A DNA stretch of 64,000 bases, taken from positions 620,001 to 684,000 of the forward strand of contig NZ_LTAZ01000004.1 of assembly GCF_001593955.1 (NCBI RefSeq), in the 5' to 3' direction. This document shows positions 1-9,129 of this stretch, in pieces. Numbering within the stretch: the first letter of the stretch is position 1; every line of letters starts with the position of its first letter. The notes beneath the pieces are model-generated. The model was given only the letters and a program-made list of their open reading frames with translations. It did no database searches and had not been told where the DNA came from. A program made the position numbers and the translations under genes. This DNA comes from Halalkalicoccus paucihalophilus (GTDB taxonomy: Archaea > Halobacteriota > Halobacteria > Halobacteriales > Halalkalicoccaceae).

Positions 1-33
1 CCGGATCGCCCGTTGTTCCGCGGTGAGTTCCAT
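1..33 (-). CDS. 5' end of a minus-strand gene cut by the window edge
   Basis: An ATG on the minus strand at position 33 opens 11 codons reading MELTAEQRAIR before the window ends. It lies 38 bases downstream of the alaX-like gene on the same strand. The N-terminus resembles the opening of acyl-CoA dehydrogenases, but eleven residues cannot establish a family. Confidence 0.4.
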   Translation of the reverse strand, partial: MELTAEQRAIR

Positions 34-71
34 GCCGCCCGTTCGGTCACGGGCGAAAAAAGATGATCGTT

Positions 72-1325
72 TCAGTGGCTCCGTAGCGAGTCGACGACCG
101 TCTCGGAATCGGCGTCTATCCCGCCGGCCTGTGCGAACTCCGGACCACCGCCACCGCCGCCGCTGAACTCCGTAGTCAGGGTGTCGATCACGGCGCTTGC
201 ATCCGTCTCGCCCGCGCTCGCGACCACGACCGTCACGGGCCGCTCGTCGCTCACGAACGCGGCGACCTCGCAGTCCTCGCCGGCCAGCGCACGCGCCCGA
301 TCCGCCAGCGTGTCGCCATCGACACCCGACAGCGATCCGACGAGCCAGCGTTCACCCGCACACTCGACGGTCTCCTCGCGGATCGCCTCGATCTGCGTCT
401 CGGCGATCCGGTCGAGCAATGCGTCGCGCTCGCCTTCCAGTTCCGTCAGCGTCTCTCGCTGGCGCTCGATCGCCTCTGGAAGGGGCGCCACGCCGACTCC
501 GAGTTCCCGGGCGGCCGACAGCGCCGCCGTCCGAGTCTCGGTGCGGTGGTCGATGGCCGCGGGACCGACCGCGAGTTCGATTCTCGTGAGGCCCTCGCCG
601 GGGTTCGAGCGGTCGAGAACCGAGATGAAACCGATCTCGCGGGTGTTCGAGACGTGGGTGCCGCCACAGGCCGCCGCGTCCCACGGCGTCGTCGTGGGAC
701 CAGCGGAGCGACGCTTCGCGTCGTCCCGGTTGGCTCCGGCGGCTCCAATGGTCACGATCCGAACCCCCTTGCCGTCGCCGAAGACGCCCTCTTCGGTCTT
801 GGTGTTGAAGGCGACTTCCTCGCGCGAACGCGCTTCGTCGACGGGGACCGTCTCCCACGTGACCGGCCGGCTCTCCCAGACCGCTCGGTTCGCGCGGGCT
901 TCGAGTTCGACCAGCACGCCGTCGTCGATGTCCGTGGTGGTCTCGAAGTCGATCCGGGCCTTTCGCTCGTCGATATCGAACCCGCCGTAGCCCAGTTCGT
1001 CGAGTAGGGGTCGGGCGGCCCCATAGAGGACGTGACTCGCCGTGTGAGTGCGCATACAGTAGGTCCGAAATCCCGTGTCGATCGTACAGGAGACGGTCCC
1101 ACCGGGTTTAATGTCGATTTCCTCGACGAGCGTGTGGACGACCTCGCCGTCGCGTTTCTGGACATCGATCACCGGGATTCCGTTGATCTCGCCCCTGTCG
1201 GCGGGCTGGCCGCCGCTTTCGGGGTAGAAGTAGGTGCGGTCGAGAACGACCTCCGGGCCGGTTCGGTTTTCGACCCGCGCTTCGAACGCGGTCGTCTCGG
1301 GATCCTGTGGTGCGAGCGAGTCCAT
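72..1325 (-). CDS. AlaX-type alanyl-tRNA editing protein with DHHA1-like tail
   Basis: A trans-editing hydrolase expected to remove Ser or Gly mischarged onto tRNA-Ala. It looks like the editing and C-terminal parts of AlaRS without the aminoacylation domain. The zinc motif HTASH appears near residue 95 and its partner CGGTH near residue 220. The early YFYPESGGQPADRG stretch is typical of AlaRS editing domains. The last ~150 residues contain a coiled coil and a glycine-rich stretch (GGGGGGPEFAQAGG) like the AlaRS DHHA1 domain, making this the long AlaX-L form. I chose the ATG at 1325; a GTG at 1340 would add five residues. It could be mistaken for AlaRS, but at about 417 residues it is far too short. 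Confidence 0.9.
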   Translation of the reverse strand: MDSLAPQDPETTAFEARVENRTGPEVVLDRTYFYPESGGQPADRGEINGIPVIDVQKRDGEVVHTLVEEIDIKPGGTVSCTIDTGFRTYCMRTHTASHVLYGAARPLLDELGYGGFDIDERKARIDFETTTDIDDGVLVELEARANRAVWESRPVTWETVPVDEARSREEVAFNTKTEEGVFGDGKGVRIVTIGAAGANRDDAKRRSAGPTTTPWDAAACGGTHVSNTREIGFISVLDRSNPGEGLTRIELAVGPAAIDHRTETRTAALSAARELGVGVAPLPEAIERQRETLTELEGERDALLDRIAETQIEAIREETVECAGERWLVGSLSGVDGDTLADRARALAGEDCEVAAFVSDERPVTVVVASAGETDASAVIDTLTTEFSGGGGGGPEFAQAGGIDADSETVVDSLRSH

Positions 1326-1355
1326 AGGTGGGGCTGTCACCCGAGCGCCAAAAAC

Positions 1356-1850
1356 CTACTCGGCGAGTTCGATACCCAGGTCGGATTCGATGTCCGCGAT
1401 GAGCGAACCGCCGACGCCCGCGCGGGCGGCCCGACCCTGTTCGACTGCCATGAGCTGCTCTTCGGGAACGTCCAACGACTCGGCGAGTTCGTGGATCTGC
1501 AGTCCGGCGTCCTGTCTGGCCTCCCTGAATCGGTCGCCGTAGCCCGAGACGAGGTAGGGAAGCGGGTCGTCGGCGTAGTTCGTCCCTTCCCGTTCCCAGC
1601 GGCTCGAATCGCCCCCTTGGGCGTCCTGCAGCTCGGCGACCTTCCGGGCAGCACGTTTCTTCCGGTCGCTCTCTTTCGATTGCCCGTCGCGTTTCTTCTC
1701 GGCGTCGTCGTGGGGCGCACACGAAGCGCAGACCTTGAGGGTCGCCCCGGCGATGGAGGCCGTCTTGAGCGAGCCCGAAGAGGCCCCACAGAGTTCACAG
1801 GAGCCGGCGTCGCCCCCGCCCGTGGAGTCGCCGGTGGAGTATTTCGCCAT
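1356..1850 (-). CDS. multiprotein bridging factor aMBF1
   Basis: Archaeal homologue of eukaryotic MBF1, a helix-turn-helix protein found associated with the translation/transcription apparatus. The N-terminus carries a zinc ribbon (CELCG near residue 16, CASC near residue 36), then a basic Lys/Arg linker. A Cro/C1-type HTH occupies roughly residues 90-160 (FREARQDAGLQIHELAESLD). The in-frame reading extends upstream to 2006, but that extension is Trp/Arg-rich and not conserved-looking, so the ATG at 1850 (MAKYSTG) is the start. At 164 residues it has the usual family length. It lies 30 bases upstream of the AlaX-like gene on the same strand. Confidence 0.88.
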   Translation of the reverse strand: MAKYSTGDSTGGGDAGSCELCGASSGSLKTASIAGATLKVCASCAPHDDAEKKRDGQSKESDRKKRAARKVAELQDAQGGDSSRWEREGTNYADDPLPYLVSGYGDRFREARQDAGLQIHELAESLDVPEEQLMAVEQGRAARAGVGGSLIADIESDLGIELAE

Positions 1851-1939
1851 GTGACCGATACGCAACACGGACATTTGAATATACTGTCGCCACCGGGGTA
1901 GTGACAGGCCCAACCACGGGGCTGGCGAAGCGAAAGCCC

Positions 1940-1946
1940 TTTTATG
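1940..1946 (+). promoter_or_regulatory. TATA-like element upstream of tRNA-Leu(GAG)
   Basis: TTTTATG lies about 40 bases before the first base of the tRNA. That places transcription initiation roughly 12-15 bases upstream of the mature 5' end, consistent with a short leader removed by RNase P. Confidence 0.45.
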
Positions 1947-1982
1947 GGAGGTGGAATAGAGACGGGTGCAAAGACACAACGA

Positions 1983-2067
<85 letters not shown>

Positions 2068-2161
2068 TCGTCTACGCGGCTCCGCCGCGAAACGCGAGGC
2101 GGCCACACCGCCGAGCGAACCGATGCAGGTGATTCCGCCGGGCACCGCTCGGCGGCCGGTC

Positions 2162-2180
2162 GGAACGGCTTCGCCGTTCC
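2162..2180. repeat. perfect 8-bp hairpin in the tRNA downstream spacer
   Basis: GGAACGGC and GCCGTTCC are separated by TTC, in the 285-base gene-free stretch between the tRNA and the deacetylase-like gene. It could act as a terminator for the tRNA or the convergent gene. The rest of that spacer shows no convincing gene. Confidence 0.5.
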
Positions 2181-2352
2181 GGCGTGGTCCCTCCGTGGAC
2201 ATCACCCACGCACAATACTTCCGACGTTACATACCGATCAGCGGCGCAATTCCCCTCACCAGTCGATGGTTCGTCGCGTTCTCGCATCTCGGGGACGCGC
2301 CCCGTGATCAAAAACCGATCCTCGAAAAGTCGGTCGCGTGAGTTCGGTCAGT

Positions 2353-3648
2353 TCAGTAGTTCTCGAGCAGTTGGGTCGGCGTGATCGGTTCGAGGCCGGC
2401 GCCGTAGGAGTTGTCCTCGATGCGGTCGAGTTGCATCTCGAACTCCTCGACGCTCATCCCCTCCGGACCGATATGCTCGAAGTACGGGACGACGACCTGA
2501 TTGTGGATGTCCGCCCGGAGAATCGGCTTGCGGGTGCTCTGGAAGCTCGACCCGCTGATCGCGGAGATTGTGTGACGTCCCGTCGGCGGGATACCGCTCG
2601 AACACCCGCCGAAGACGTACGCCGTCTCGTGGGTGTCACGCAGGACGTTCAGCAGGTCGTTGTTCATCCGATTGCGCGGCGTGAAAAAGTGCTGGGATCC
2701 CTCTTCGAACCCGCGGTTCGCGAGGTAATCGCGGTTGTTCTCGACGATCCGGCGCTGTTCTTCCATTCCGTATTGGGTCATGTCGCCGGCGTGCATCGGG
2801 TACGAACAGACGTCCCAACCGGCATCACGCATCTCCCGCAGTTGGTCGATCGAGAGCCGCCCCGACGTGTTGAGCAGGTCCTGTGAGATCCCGAGGGTCC
2901 CGACCCAGCCACGTTCCTCGAGCATCGGGAAGACCGTTTCGTAGTGCTCCTGTAGCCCGCCGTAGAAGGCGAGGATGATGTTGCTCTCGTCCTGTGCGGG
3001 CGTCGTCCGCAGGTCGTCGACCCGATAGTCGACCGAACTACCGTCGGGACCGACCATCTCGAGGCGGAGTTCCTGGACCTGTGAGAAATCAGGACCACCG
3101 TAGCCCACCGTGTACCCGAAGTCGACCCGGAACCACTCGTCGACGCCGCTCGGAAGCGTGCGCGATGAGGTGACGTAGTTGTCGCCGTTGGGCGCCCGAA
3201 CGTGAAGCGACAGTCGTCCGCCGACGGGCGAGTTGACCTTCACCGCCGCCGAGAGGTACTTGTCGGTGAGGTCAAGCGGCGAGGAGGGTGCCAACGCGAC
3301 CGTCGAGACGTTGCTGTCCAGCGTGACCGCCATCGACTGGTTGCCGGTGACCGCCTGGCTGTCGTCAGGATTGATTTGCTCGTCCCGGAGCGCGTACCAG
3401 TTGATGCTCTCGAAATCGTCGAGTACCTCGCCGTACTCGGTCGCAGCGGCCTGTGCGGCCTCGTTCGAGCCGCCACCGTTGTCATTGCCCTCGTTGTCGC
3501 TATTGTTGTTGTTACCATTTCCGTTCCCGGAGTTGTCGTCGTTGTCGTTTCCGTTGGTATCGTTCCCATCGCCCATACAGCCGGCGAGTGCGATGGAGGA
3601 GGCGCCAACCGTGCCGATGAAGGTCCGTCGGGATAGTGATTTTCTCAT
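2353..3648 (-). CDS. secreted lipoprotein with degenerate polysaccharide-deacetylase domain
   Basis: The N-terminus has a Tat-type signal (RRTFIG) followed by a lipobox (LAGC near residue 23), so the protein should be exported and lipid-anchored. A low-complexity Asn/Asp/Gly/Ser linker of about 45 residues follows. Next is a β-sandwich-like region (about 100-230) resembling a carbohydrate-binding domain, then a region with a NodB-fold pattern (about 230-430). The usual TFDDG metal motif reads LAFYGG here, so the catalytic Asp pair is absent; a His persists in the second motif (YPMHAGD). It may bind cell-surface glycan rather than deacetylate. The start at 3648 is the Met directly before the signal sequence; the upstream in-frame extension is not plausible. 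Confidence 0.75.
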   Translation of the reverse strand: MRKSLSRRTFIGTVGASSIALAGCMGDGNDTNGNDNDDNSGNGNGNNNNSDNEGNDNGGGSNEAAQAAATEYGEVLDDFESINWYALRDEQINPDDSQAVTGNQSMAVTLDSNVSTVALAPSSPLDLTDKYLSAAVKVNSPVGGRLSLHVRAPNGDNYVTSSRTLPSGVDEWFRVDFGYTVGYGGPDFSQVQELRLEMVGPDGSSVDYRVDDLRTTPAQDESNIILAFYGGLQEHYETVFPMLEERGWVGTLGISQDLLNTSGRLSIDQLREMRDAGWDVCSYPMHAGDMTQYGMEEQRRIVENNRDYLANRGFEEGSQHFFTPRNRMNNDLLNVLRDTHETAYVFGGCSSGIPPTGRHTISAISGSSFQSTRKPILRADIHNQVVVPYFEHIGPEGMSVEEFEMQLDRIEDNSYGAGLEPITPTQLLENY

Positions 3649-3782
3649 GTCGATGTGTTCTCCGTACCGCGTCCTCTTTCTAATACGGGGCTTAAATCCT
3701 ATTAACCTTCTCATAACGGATTGATTATGTATTTTAGGGACGGGTGACAACGGCTATACGCCCCTCGCCCCTTCCATCGGGT

Positions 3783-4346
3783 ATGCAACGGCAGGTCCGT
3801 GCACACGTACCCGCGTTGACCGGCGTGTTGACCGTCGTTTCGCTCGCGATCGTCTTCGGCGCCGCCCTCGGGTATATCCCGAGCGGCCTCGTCCCCGAAT
3901 CCCCTGACTGGGTCGTGCGTTCGATCCCCCTTCTCAACGCCCTCATCAGCCTCTCGGCGATCGTCACGATCTCGGCCGGGTGGTACTGGATCCGTCACGG
4001 ACGGATCGGAAAACACCGTCGCGCGATGCTCGCCTCGACCGGCCTGTTCGCCGGTTTTCTCGCGCTCTATCTCTATCGGCTGATCCGCTTAGGCGGTCCC
4101 GAACCGTTTCCCGGCCCACAGACGGTCTATCAGTTCGTCTACCTCCCGCTTTTGGGCGTGCATATCCTGCTTGCCGTGGTCTGTATCCCGCTGGTCTACT
4201 ACGCGCTGTTGCTCGCGGTTTCGTATCCGGTGAGCGAACTCGGGCGTACACCTCACCCGACGATCGGTCGAGTCGCCGCCTCGCTGTGGTTGGTCTCCTT
4301 CAGCCTCGGAATCGTCGTCTACACGCTGTTGCACGTCGTCTACTGA
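3783..4346 (+). CDS. DUF420-type integral membrane protein
   Basis: A 187-residue protein with five evident hydrophobic segments. Conserved-looking histidines and aromatic residues sit in loops (WIRHGRIGKHRRAML, LLGVHILLA). This pattern matches the DUF420/YozB family, whose members often occur near heme-copper oxidase genes and have no settled function. No oxidase genes are in view here. The ATG at 3783 is preferred over the in-frame upstream Met because the added residues are Pro/Ser-rich. It is convergent with purF, with a 9-base gap. Confidence 0.8.
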   Translation: MQRQVRAHVPALTGVLTVVSLAIVFGAALGYIPSGLVPESPDWVVRSIPLLNALISLSAIVTISAGWYWIRHGRIGKHRRAMLASTGLFAGFLALYLYRLIRLGGPEPFPGPQTVYQFVYLPLLGVHILLAVVCIPLVYYALLLAVSYPVSELGRTPHPTIGRVAASLWLVSFSLGIVVYTLLHVVY

Positions 4347-4355
4347 TAGCGTAAA

Positions 4356-5807
4356 TCAGTCGTCCGCAGGAAGCTCTCGATCGTCGGTCCGCGGGCGCTC
4401 GACGTCCCGGTCGGTCTCTTCCCCACTGATCTCGTAGGGGTACTCCCCCGTGACACAGCCGAGACAGAGGTCGTCGTGGTCCTCGCCGAGGGCCTCAGCG
4501 ATCGCGTCGACCGAGAGATACGCGAGGCTGTCCGCTCCGATCTCCTCTTCGACGTCCTCGACCGGCCCGCCGGCGGCGATCAGCTCCTCGCGGGTCGCCA
4601 TGTTGATCCCCATGTAACAGGGGGCGGTGATCGGCGGCGAGCCGATCCGGAGGTGGACCTCCGTTGCGCCGGCCTCCCGCAGCAGGGAGACCAGCTGGTT
4701 CGAGGTCGTCCCCCGGACGATGCTGTCGTCGATCAGGGTCACGGACTTGCCCTCGACGGTCGACTTGATCGGGTTGAGCTTCAGCCTGACTGCGCGCTCG
4801 CGTTCGTCCTGGGTGGGCATGATGAAGGTGCGTCCGACGTAGCGGTTCTTCATCAGCCCCTCCGCGAACTCCACGCCCTCGGAGGCCTCGGCGTAGCCTG
4901 AGGCGAACGCACGCCCCGAATCGGGGACCGGCATCACGACATCGGTGTTGATCCCGCTTTCGGCCCAGAGCTGTCTCCCCAGTTCGCGGCGTACCTCGTA
5001 GACGAGGTTCCCGTCGATCACGCTGTCGGGCCGGGCGAAGTAGACGTGTTCGAAGAAGCAGTGGGCGGTGTTCTCGCGCTCGACGAGCTGGTAGGAGTCG
5101 AAGCCCTCCGGCGAGAGCACGACGAGTTCGCCGGGTCGCACGTCCCGGACGAGTTCGCCGTCGAGGGTGTCGATCGCCGCCGACTCGGAGGCGACCATGT
5201 AGCCTTCCTCGAGTTTCCCGATACACAGCGGGCGATTGCCCTCGGGATCGCGCAGGCCGAGCACGGTGTCGTCGTGGGAGATCGCGAGCGAATAGGAGCC
5301 GTGGATCCGGTTCATCGTGTGTTTGACCGCCCGTACCAGATCCTCGTTCAGCAGGTTCGTCGCCAAGTCGTGGGCGATCACTTCGGTGTCGCCGTCGGAC
5401 GTGAAGGCGTGGCCCATTCCGGCGAGTTCGTCGCGGATCTCGTCGGCGTTGACGAGGTTGCCGTTGTGAGACAGTCCGAGCGACCCACTCTTGAAGGAGA
5501 CCGAGAAGGGCTGTGCACAGGAGGAGTCGATGCTTCCCGCGGTCGGATACCGGACGTGTCCGATCCCCGTCCGCCCGTTGAGACCGTCGAGATCGTCCTC
5601 CGAGAAGGCGTCGCCGACCAGTCCCATCCCCACATGACTGTGCTGCTGGAAGCCGTCGTGGGTGACGATTCCCGCCGACTCCTGGCCGCGGTGCTGAAGC
5701 GCGTACAGCGAGTAATACAGCGGCCGTGCGGCGTCCCGGTCCCGGAAGGAGACGCCGACGACGCCGCACTTCTCGGTCGGCCCGTCGACGGTCTGCCCCG
5801 TGTCCAT
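4356..5807 (-). CDS. purF: amidophosphoribosyltransferase
   Basis: First committed step of purine synthesis: PRPP plus glutamine gives phosphoribosylamine. A short propeptide precedes the nucleophile Cys in EKCGVVGV (Cys14), the class II glutamine amidotransferase signature. The phosphoribosyltransferase half carries the PRPP loop (VTLIDDSIVRGTTS near residue 340). Cysteines at the C-terminal end (CLGCVTGEYPYE) match the Fe-S-bearing PurF type. The length of 483 residues is normal. The start at 5807 follows from the short propeptide. Confidence 0.96.
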   Translation of the reverse strand: MDTGQTVDGPTEKCGVVGVSFRDRDAARPLYYSLYALQHRGQESAGIVTHDGFQQHSHVGMGLVGDAFSEDDLDGLNGRTGIGHVRYPTAGSIDSSCAQPFSVSFKSGSLGLSHNGNLVNADEIRDELAGMGHAFTSDGDTEVIAHDLATNLLNEDLVRAVKHTMNRIHGSYSLAISHDDTVLGLRDPEGNRPLCIGKLEEGYMVASESAAIDTLDGELVRDVRPGELVVLSPEGFDSYQLVERENTAHCFFEHVYFARPDSVIDGNLVYEVRRELGRQLWAESGINTDVVMPVPDSGRAFASGYAEASEGVEFAEGLMKNRYVGRTFIMPTQDERERAVRLKLNPIKSTVEGKSVTLIDDSIVRGTTSNQLVSLLREAGATEVHLRIGSPPITAPCYMGINMATREELIAAGGPVEDVEEEIGADSLAYLSVDAIAEALGEDHDDLCLGCVTGEYPYEISGEETDRDVERPRTDDRELPADD

Positions 5808-5966
5808 ACGAGTCGGATGGGTTCCCAACAGTAAAAATCCCACGTAGATGGATCGCTACCGCCCCGTATCACCTGTTGTATGCACGTTTGTGGGTGATAC
5901 TGACGAACCGACCGACCGCACCGACGCGTCGCTCACCGGAGGAGAAACCGGAAAGAGAGAGTCGGG

Positions 5967-6143
5967 TCAGTTGTCGCCGGTCTTGCCCTGCCACTCGTAG
6001 CCGCGGCGTTTCTTCGAATTGCCGAAGCCACACGAGGAGCAGACCTTCTTTTTCGTGTGATACGACTTCTCGCCACAGCGCCGACACTTGGTGTGCGTAG
6101 TGACGTTCTTCTTGCCCTGGCTCGGGGTGCCTGCACCAGTCAT
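5967..6143 (-). CDS. rpl37e: 50S ribosomal protein eL37
   Basis: 58 residues with a zinc-finger arrangement CRRC...CSSCG and a highly basic body, matching the archaeal/eukaryotic eL37 family over its full length ([13 protein letters not shown] start, RRGYEWQ near the end). Its ATG overlaps the stop of the upstream lsm gene (ATGA at 6140-6143), indicating translational coupling; lsm-rpl37e is a conserved archaeal pair. Confidence 0.97.
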   Translation of the reverse strand: MTGAGTPSQGKKNVTTHTKCRRCGEKSYHTKKKVCSSCGFGNSKKRRGYEWQGKTGDN

Positions 6144-6325
6144 GGAGTTATCGAAACGACGTTATCGCCGCGTATAATCGTTGTGTTGTCGTCCTCCTCG
6201 ACGACGACGTTCATGTGCTGGTCGTACCCCGTCAGCGTGCCGACGAACTCCTCGCCGTCCTTCAGGCGCACGGTCACGACGTCGCCGATCGCCGCTTCGA
6301 GTACGTCTAGCGGTCGTCCACTCAT
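6140..6325 (-). CDS. lsm: archaeal Sm-like (LSm) RNA-binding protein
   Basis: 61 residues covering only the Sm fold. Sm1 contains [17 protein letters not shown] and Sm2 contains IRGDNVV. It should form a ring that binds U-rich RNA and small RNAs. It is at the short end of the family, with no C-terminal extension, as is usual in haloarchaea. It is the first gene of the coupled lsm-rpl37e unit. Confidence 0.96.
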   Translation of the reverse strand: MSGRPLDVLEAAIGDVVTVRLKDGEEFVGTLTGYDQHMNVVVEEDDNTTIIRGDNVVSITP

Positions 6326-6366
6326 ACCCCTACCCGCACCCGATTCTCACTTAAGGGTACCGGAAT

Positions 6367-7419
6367 TTACACCCCGACCGAGAACTCCTCGTCATCCGCC
6401 GTGCGGTCGAGAAATGCCGTAAGCAGCGCTACCGAATCGCGGAGGTCGTCAGTGTCGACGACTTCGACCGGGGTGTGCATGTACCGATTGGGAATCGAGA
6501 GGTTTAGAGATGGAATCCCGCCCTGAGCAGTATAAAAAGCGTCGGCGTCGGTGCCGGTCGCGGTTCCGAGGGCCTCGAGCTGGACGGCGATCTCGGCCTC
6601 ACTTGCCGCGGACCTGAGCGCCTCGACCAGCGCCGGGTGGTTCGCGCTCCCTCGCCCGATCACCGGCCCCGAACCGAGGTCGATGTCGCCGCCGCGGTCC
6701 GCTGGGGCGTCCGCACCGTCGCTCGCGTGGGTCACGTCGACGGCGATGGCGACGTCGGGCGACAGGTCGAACCCGACCATCCGCGCACCCCGAACGCCGA
6801 GTTCCTCCTGGACCGTGCTCACGGCGTGGACCGTCGGTCCCTCGTCGTCGGCGACCGCCCGCAGGACTTCCGCGGCGATCCACGTCCCGACCCGGTTGTC
6901 GAGGCCGCTCGCCGCCAGTCGGCTCCCCTGAAGCTCCCGGACTCGGGACTCGACCGTGATCGGGTCGCCCACGGAGACGAGTTCGCGGGCGGCCTCGCCG
7001 TCCGCCGCCCCGATGTCGACTTTTTGATCGCGGATCTCGTCGCCCTCCTCGTCGCCCTCGCGCAGATGGATCGCGGTCTGCCCGATCACGCCCGAGACGG
7101 ACCCCGAATCGGCGTGAACGACCACGTACTGGCCCCGCGAGACGGTCTCGTCGACTCCGCCGATCGATCCGAGGTGCAGGTAGCCGTCGTCGTCGATCCG
7201 GCGAACGATGTAGCCGATCTGATCGGCGTGGCCGACGACCGCGATCTCCGTGGGGCCGCCCTCTCTCGTGGCGACAGCGTTGCCGTAGGCGTCGGTTCGC
7301 ACGTCGTCGGCGAACTCGCGGACGTACTCGGTCCAGACGCGCTGGCCGTCGGTCTCGAATCCGGAGGGGGAAGGCGTAGTGAGCAATTCCTCGAGGAACG
7401 CGCGTTGAGGATCGTCCAT
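6367..7419 (-). CDS. M42-family metallo-aminopeptidase (glutamyl aminopeptidase/endoglucanase-like)
   Basis: 350 residues. Expected metal ligands are visible: a first His in IAVVGHADQIGY, the Asp in SGLDNRVG, the Glu pair in TVQEELGVRG, and an Asp in VAIDVTHASD. These tetrahedral aminopeptidases trim short peptides after proteasomal cleavage. The coding frame runs on to 7836, but that part is Ser-rich and antisense to the next gene, so the ATG at 7419 (MDDPQRAFLEEL) is the start. It is divergent from the gene at 7499 with an 80-base shared promoter region. Confidence 0.9.
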   Translation of the reverse strand: MDDPQRAFLEELLTTPSPSGFETDGQRVWTEYVREFADDVRTDAYGNAVATREGGPTEIAVVGHADQIGYIVRRIDDDGYLHLGSIGGVDETVSRGQYVVVHADSGSVSGVIGQTAIHLREGDEEGDEIRDQKVDIGAADGEAARELVSVGDPITVESRVRELQGSRLAASGLDNRVGTWIAAEVLRAVADDEGPTVHAVSTVQEELGVRGARMVGFDLSPDVAIAVDVTHASDGADAPADRGGDIDLGSGPVIGRGSANHPALVEALRSAASEAEIAVQLEALGTATGTDADAFYTAQGGIPSLNLSIPNRYMHTPVEVVDTDDLRDSVALLTAFLDRTADDEEFSVGV

Positions 7420-7498
7420 ACCCGTGGTGTCGAGCGCCCACCTATCAACGTTGGGACCGTCCACAACGGCTAAGTGTTCGGTCGGCCCACTGTGGACC

Positions 7499-7942
7499 AT
7501 GGGAGAGAAGAAGACGACGCTGCTCGAGATCAACATCGAAGACGCTGGCGGCTTCGAGTTCAGCCCGAGTCCGCGCTTCGGGGGCGAACTCGCAGAGAAA
7601 GTAGAGGAGTTCGAGAATAAGGGTTCGAAACTCGGTCTGTTCGGCTCGAAGAAGGCGGCCGACGAGGAGACCGGGGACGACGAGGAGGCCTCCAGTGGCC
7701 TGTTCTCGCGAGAATCGAAAGAGAGCGGGGACGACGCCGTCGACGAGGAGAGCGAGGCGACCGAGGTCGAAGTCGAAGACGAGAACGGGGACGAGGCGGA
7801 CGCCGAGGGATCGGGCGGGAGCCTCGGACTGGTCATCGGGCTGTTGTTCCTGCTGGTCGTTGCCGCGGTCGCGAAGAAGTTCGTCGCGGGCGGCGACGTC
7901 GAGGAGTACGAGGAAGTCGAACTCTCCGAGTACGAGAACTAG
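7499..7942 (+). CDS. acidic single-span membrane protein, haloarchaeal, unknown function
   Basis: 147 residues. A conserved-looking N-terminal segment (KTTLLEINIEDAGGFEFSPS) is followed by a long Glu/Asp-rich region. One transmembrane helix lies near residues 110-130 (LGLVIGLLFLLVVAAVA), with a short acidic tail after it. I do not recognise a named domain. A possible tail-anchored topology is an inference. The start is at 7499; the earlier in-frame Met lies inside the divergent gene's leader. Confidence 0.7.
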   Translation: MGEKKTTLLEINIEDAGGFEFSPSPRFGGELAEKVEEFENKGSKLGLFGSKKAADEETGDDEEASSGLFSRESKESGDDAVDEESEATEVEVEDENGDEADAEGSGGSLGLVIGLLFLLVVAAVAKKFVAGGDVEEYEEVELSEYEN

Positions 7943-7981
7943 TCCCGAAGCATTTTCTCCGCGCGGCCCCAACGGAGTCGC

Positions 7982-8935
7982 GTGAATCCCCTTCGCAGTC
8001 TCCGCACTATTTCGCAGGCCTCCGGCAATGGCCCTGTCGATTGGGCCGCGGTCGGGGCGGCCGCAAAGGACGTCACTTCGCCCGGTTCGGTCGATCTCAC
8101 CGAGAGCGAGATCGAGGGCTACCGCACGGACGTCAAAGCCGCCCGCCGCTCGATCCGGGAGGTCGCTTCGGTCTCCTTCGATCTCCCCGAAACCATCGAG
8201 ATCCAGAACCGCCACCACTGGATCGACGCCAACGTCTCGACGTTTCGTCGGGTGATGGCCCCGATCGAGACCCGCACCGACGTCTTCTTTCCGGACGTCT
8301 CGCGGGTACTGAACACCGGTTCGACGACGCTCATGCTCTCGTTTCTCGGGAAGAACGTACTGGGACAGTACGACCCCCTCCTGCTCGCGGAGGGCGACGC
8401 CGAGCACGCGCTGTACTTCGTCCACCCGAACATCCGACGGGTGGCGACCGAACTCGACGTCGAAGAGGAGCGTTTCAGGCGATGGATCGCCTTCCACGAA
8501 GTGGCTCACGCCGCCGAGTTCGGCGCGGCCCCATGGCTGTCGGGCCACCTCGAACGGGGAATGGAACGCGGTATCGAAGAACTGGCGAACGGTCGGTTCG
8601 ACCGCGACGCCTTCCGCGAACTCGACGCGACGATGACCGCCGTCGAGGGGTACGCCGAACTGATCATGGATCGGGCCTTCGACGACGAGTACGCGGACCT
8701 GCGCGAGAAAGTCGACGAGCGACGCCGCGGCGGCGGCCCGCTCGCACAACTGATGCGTAGACTCCTCGGACTCGGCCTCAAGCGCCGCCAGTACGAACGC
8801 GGGAAGGCCTTCTTCGAGGCCGTCGCGGACGTCCGGGGGGTCGAGGGTGCGAGCGTCGTCTGGGACTCCCCGGAGACGCTCCCGTCGAGCGAGGAACTCG
8901 ACGAGCCAATGCAGTGGCTCGCGCGCGTCGATTAA
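7982..8935 (+). CDS. zincin-like metalloprotease family protein (F420-associated DUF2342 type)
   Basis: 317 residues with the zinc motif HEVAH at 172-176, followed about 40 residues later by an acidic region (MTAVEGYAELIMDRAF) that can give the third ligand. The overall layout matches the zincin family annotated as coenzyme F420 biosynthesis-associated, found in actinobacteria and haloarchaea and of unproven activity. The start is GTG at 7982, 39 bases after the preceding gene, so co-transcription is likely. The stop overlaps the convergent small gene by 4 bases. Confidence 0.85.
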   Translation: MNPLRSLRTISQASGNGPVDWAAVGAAAKDVTSPGSVDLTESEIEGYRTDVKAARRSIREVASVSFDLPETIEIQNRHHWIDANVSTFRRVMAPIETRTDVFFPDVSRVLNTGSTTLMLSFLGKNVLGQYDPLLLAEGDAEHALYFVHPNIRRVATELDVEEERFRRWIAFHEVAHAAEFGAAPWLSGHLERGMERGIEELANGRFDRDAFRELDATMTAVEGYAELIMDRAFDDEYADLREKVDERRRGGGPLAQLMRRLLGLGLKRRQYERGKAFFEAVADVRGVEGASVVWDSPETLPSSEELDEPMQWLARVD

Positions 8936-9129
8936 GCGGTCCAGAGCAGCCACCAGATCAACGCCCCGCCCAGCGCCAGCCCCACGCCGGTAACGAGTGC
9001 GGCCTGCGCGAGCGTCGCCCCGCCCGACAGCGCCATCAGTCCCGCCGAGAGGCCGACCAGAACGACGAATCCGGTGTACAGTCGCTGGTACCCCGCACGT
9101 CGCTCCTCGTCGCTCATCGGCCCGACCAT
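8932..9129 (-). CDS. small two-helix membrane protein
   Basis: About 65 residues (61 if the Met at 9117 is used). A charged N-terminus (SDEERRAGYQRLY) is followed by two hydrophobic helices rich in Gly/Ala/Leu and a WWLLWTA end. The ATG at 9129 overlaps the stop of the upstream gene (TGATG), suggesting coupled translation. No family is recognised. Confidence 0.65.
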   Translation of the reverse strand: MVGPMSDEERRAGYQRLYTGFVVLVGLSAGLMALSGGATLAQAALVTGVGLALGGALIWWLLWTA

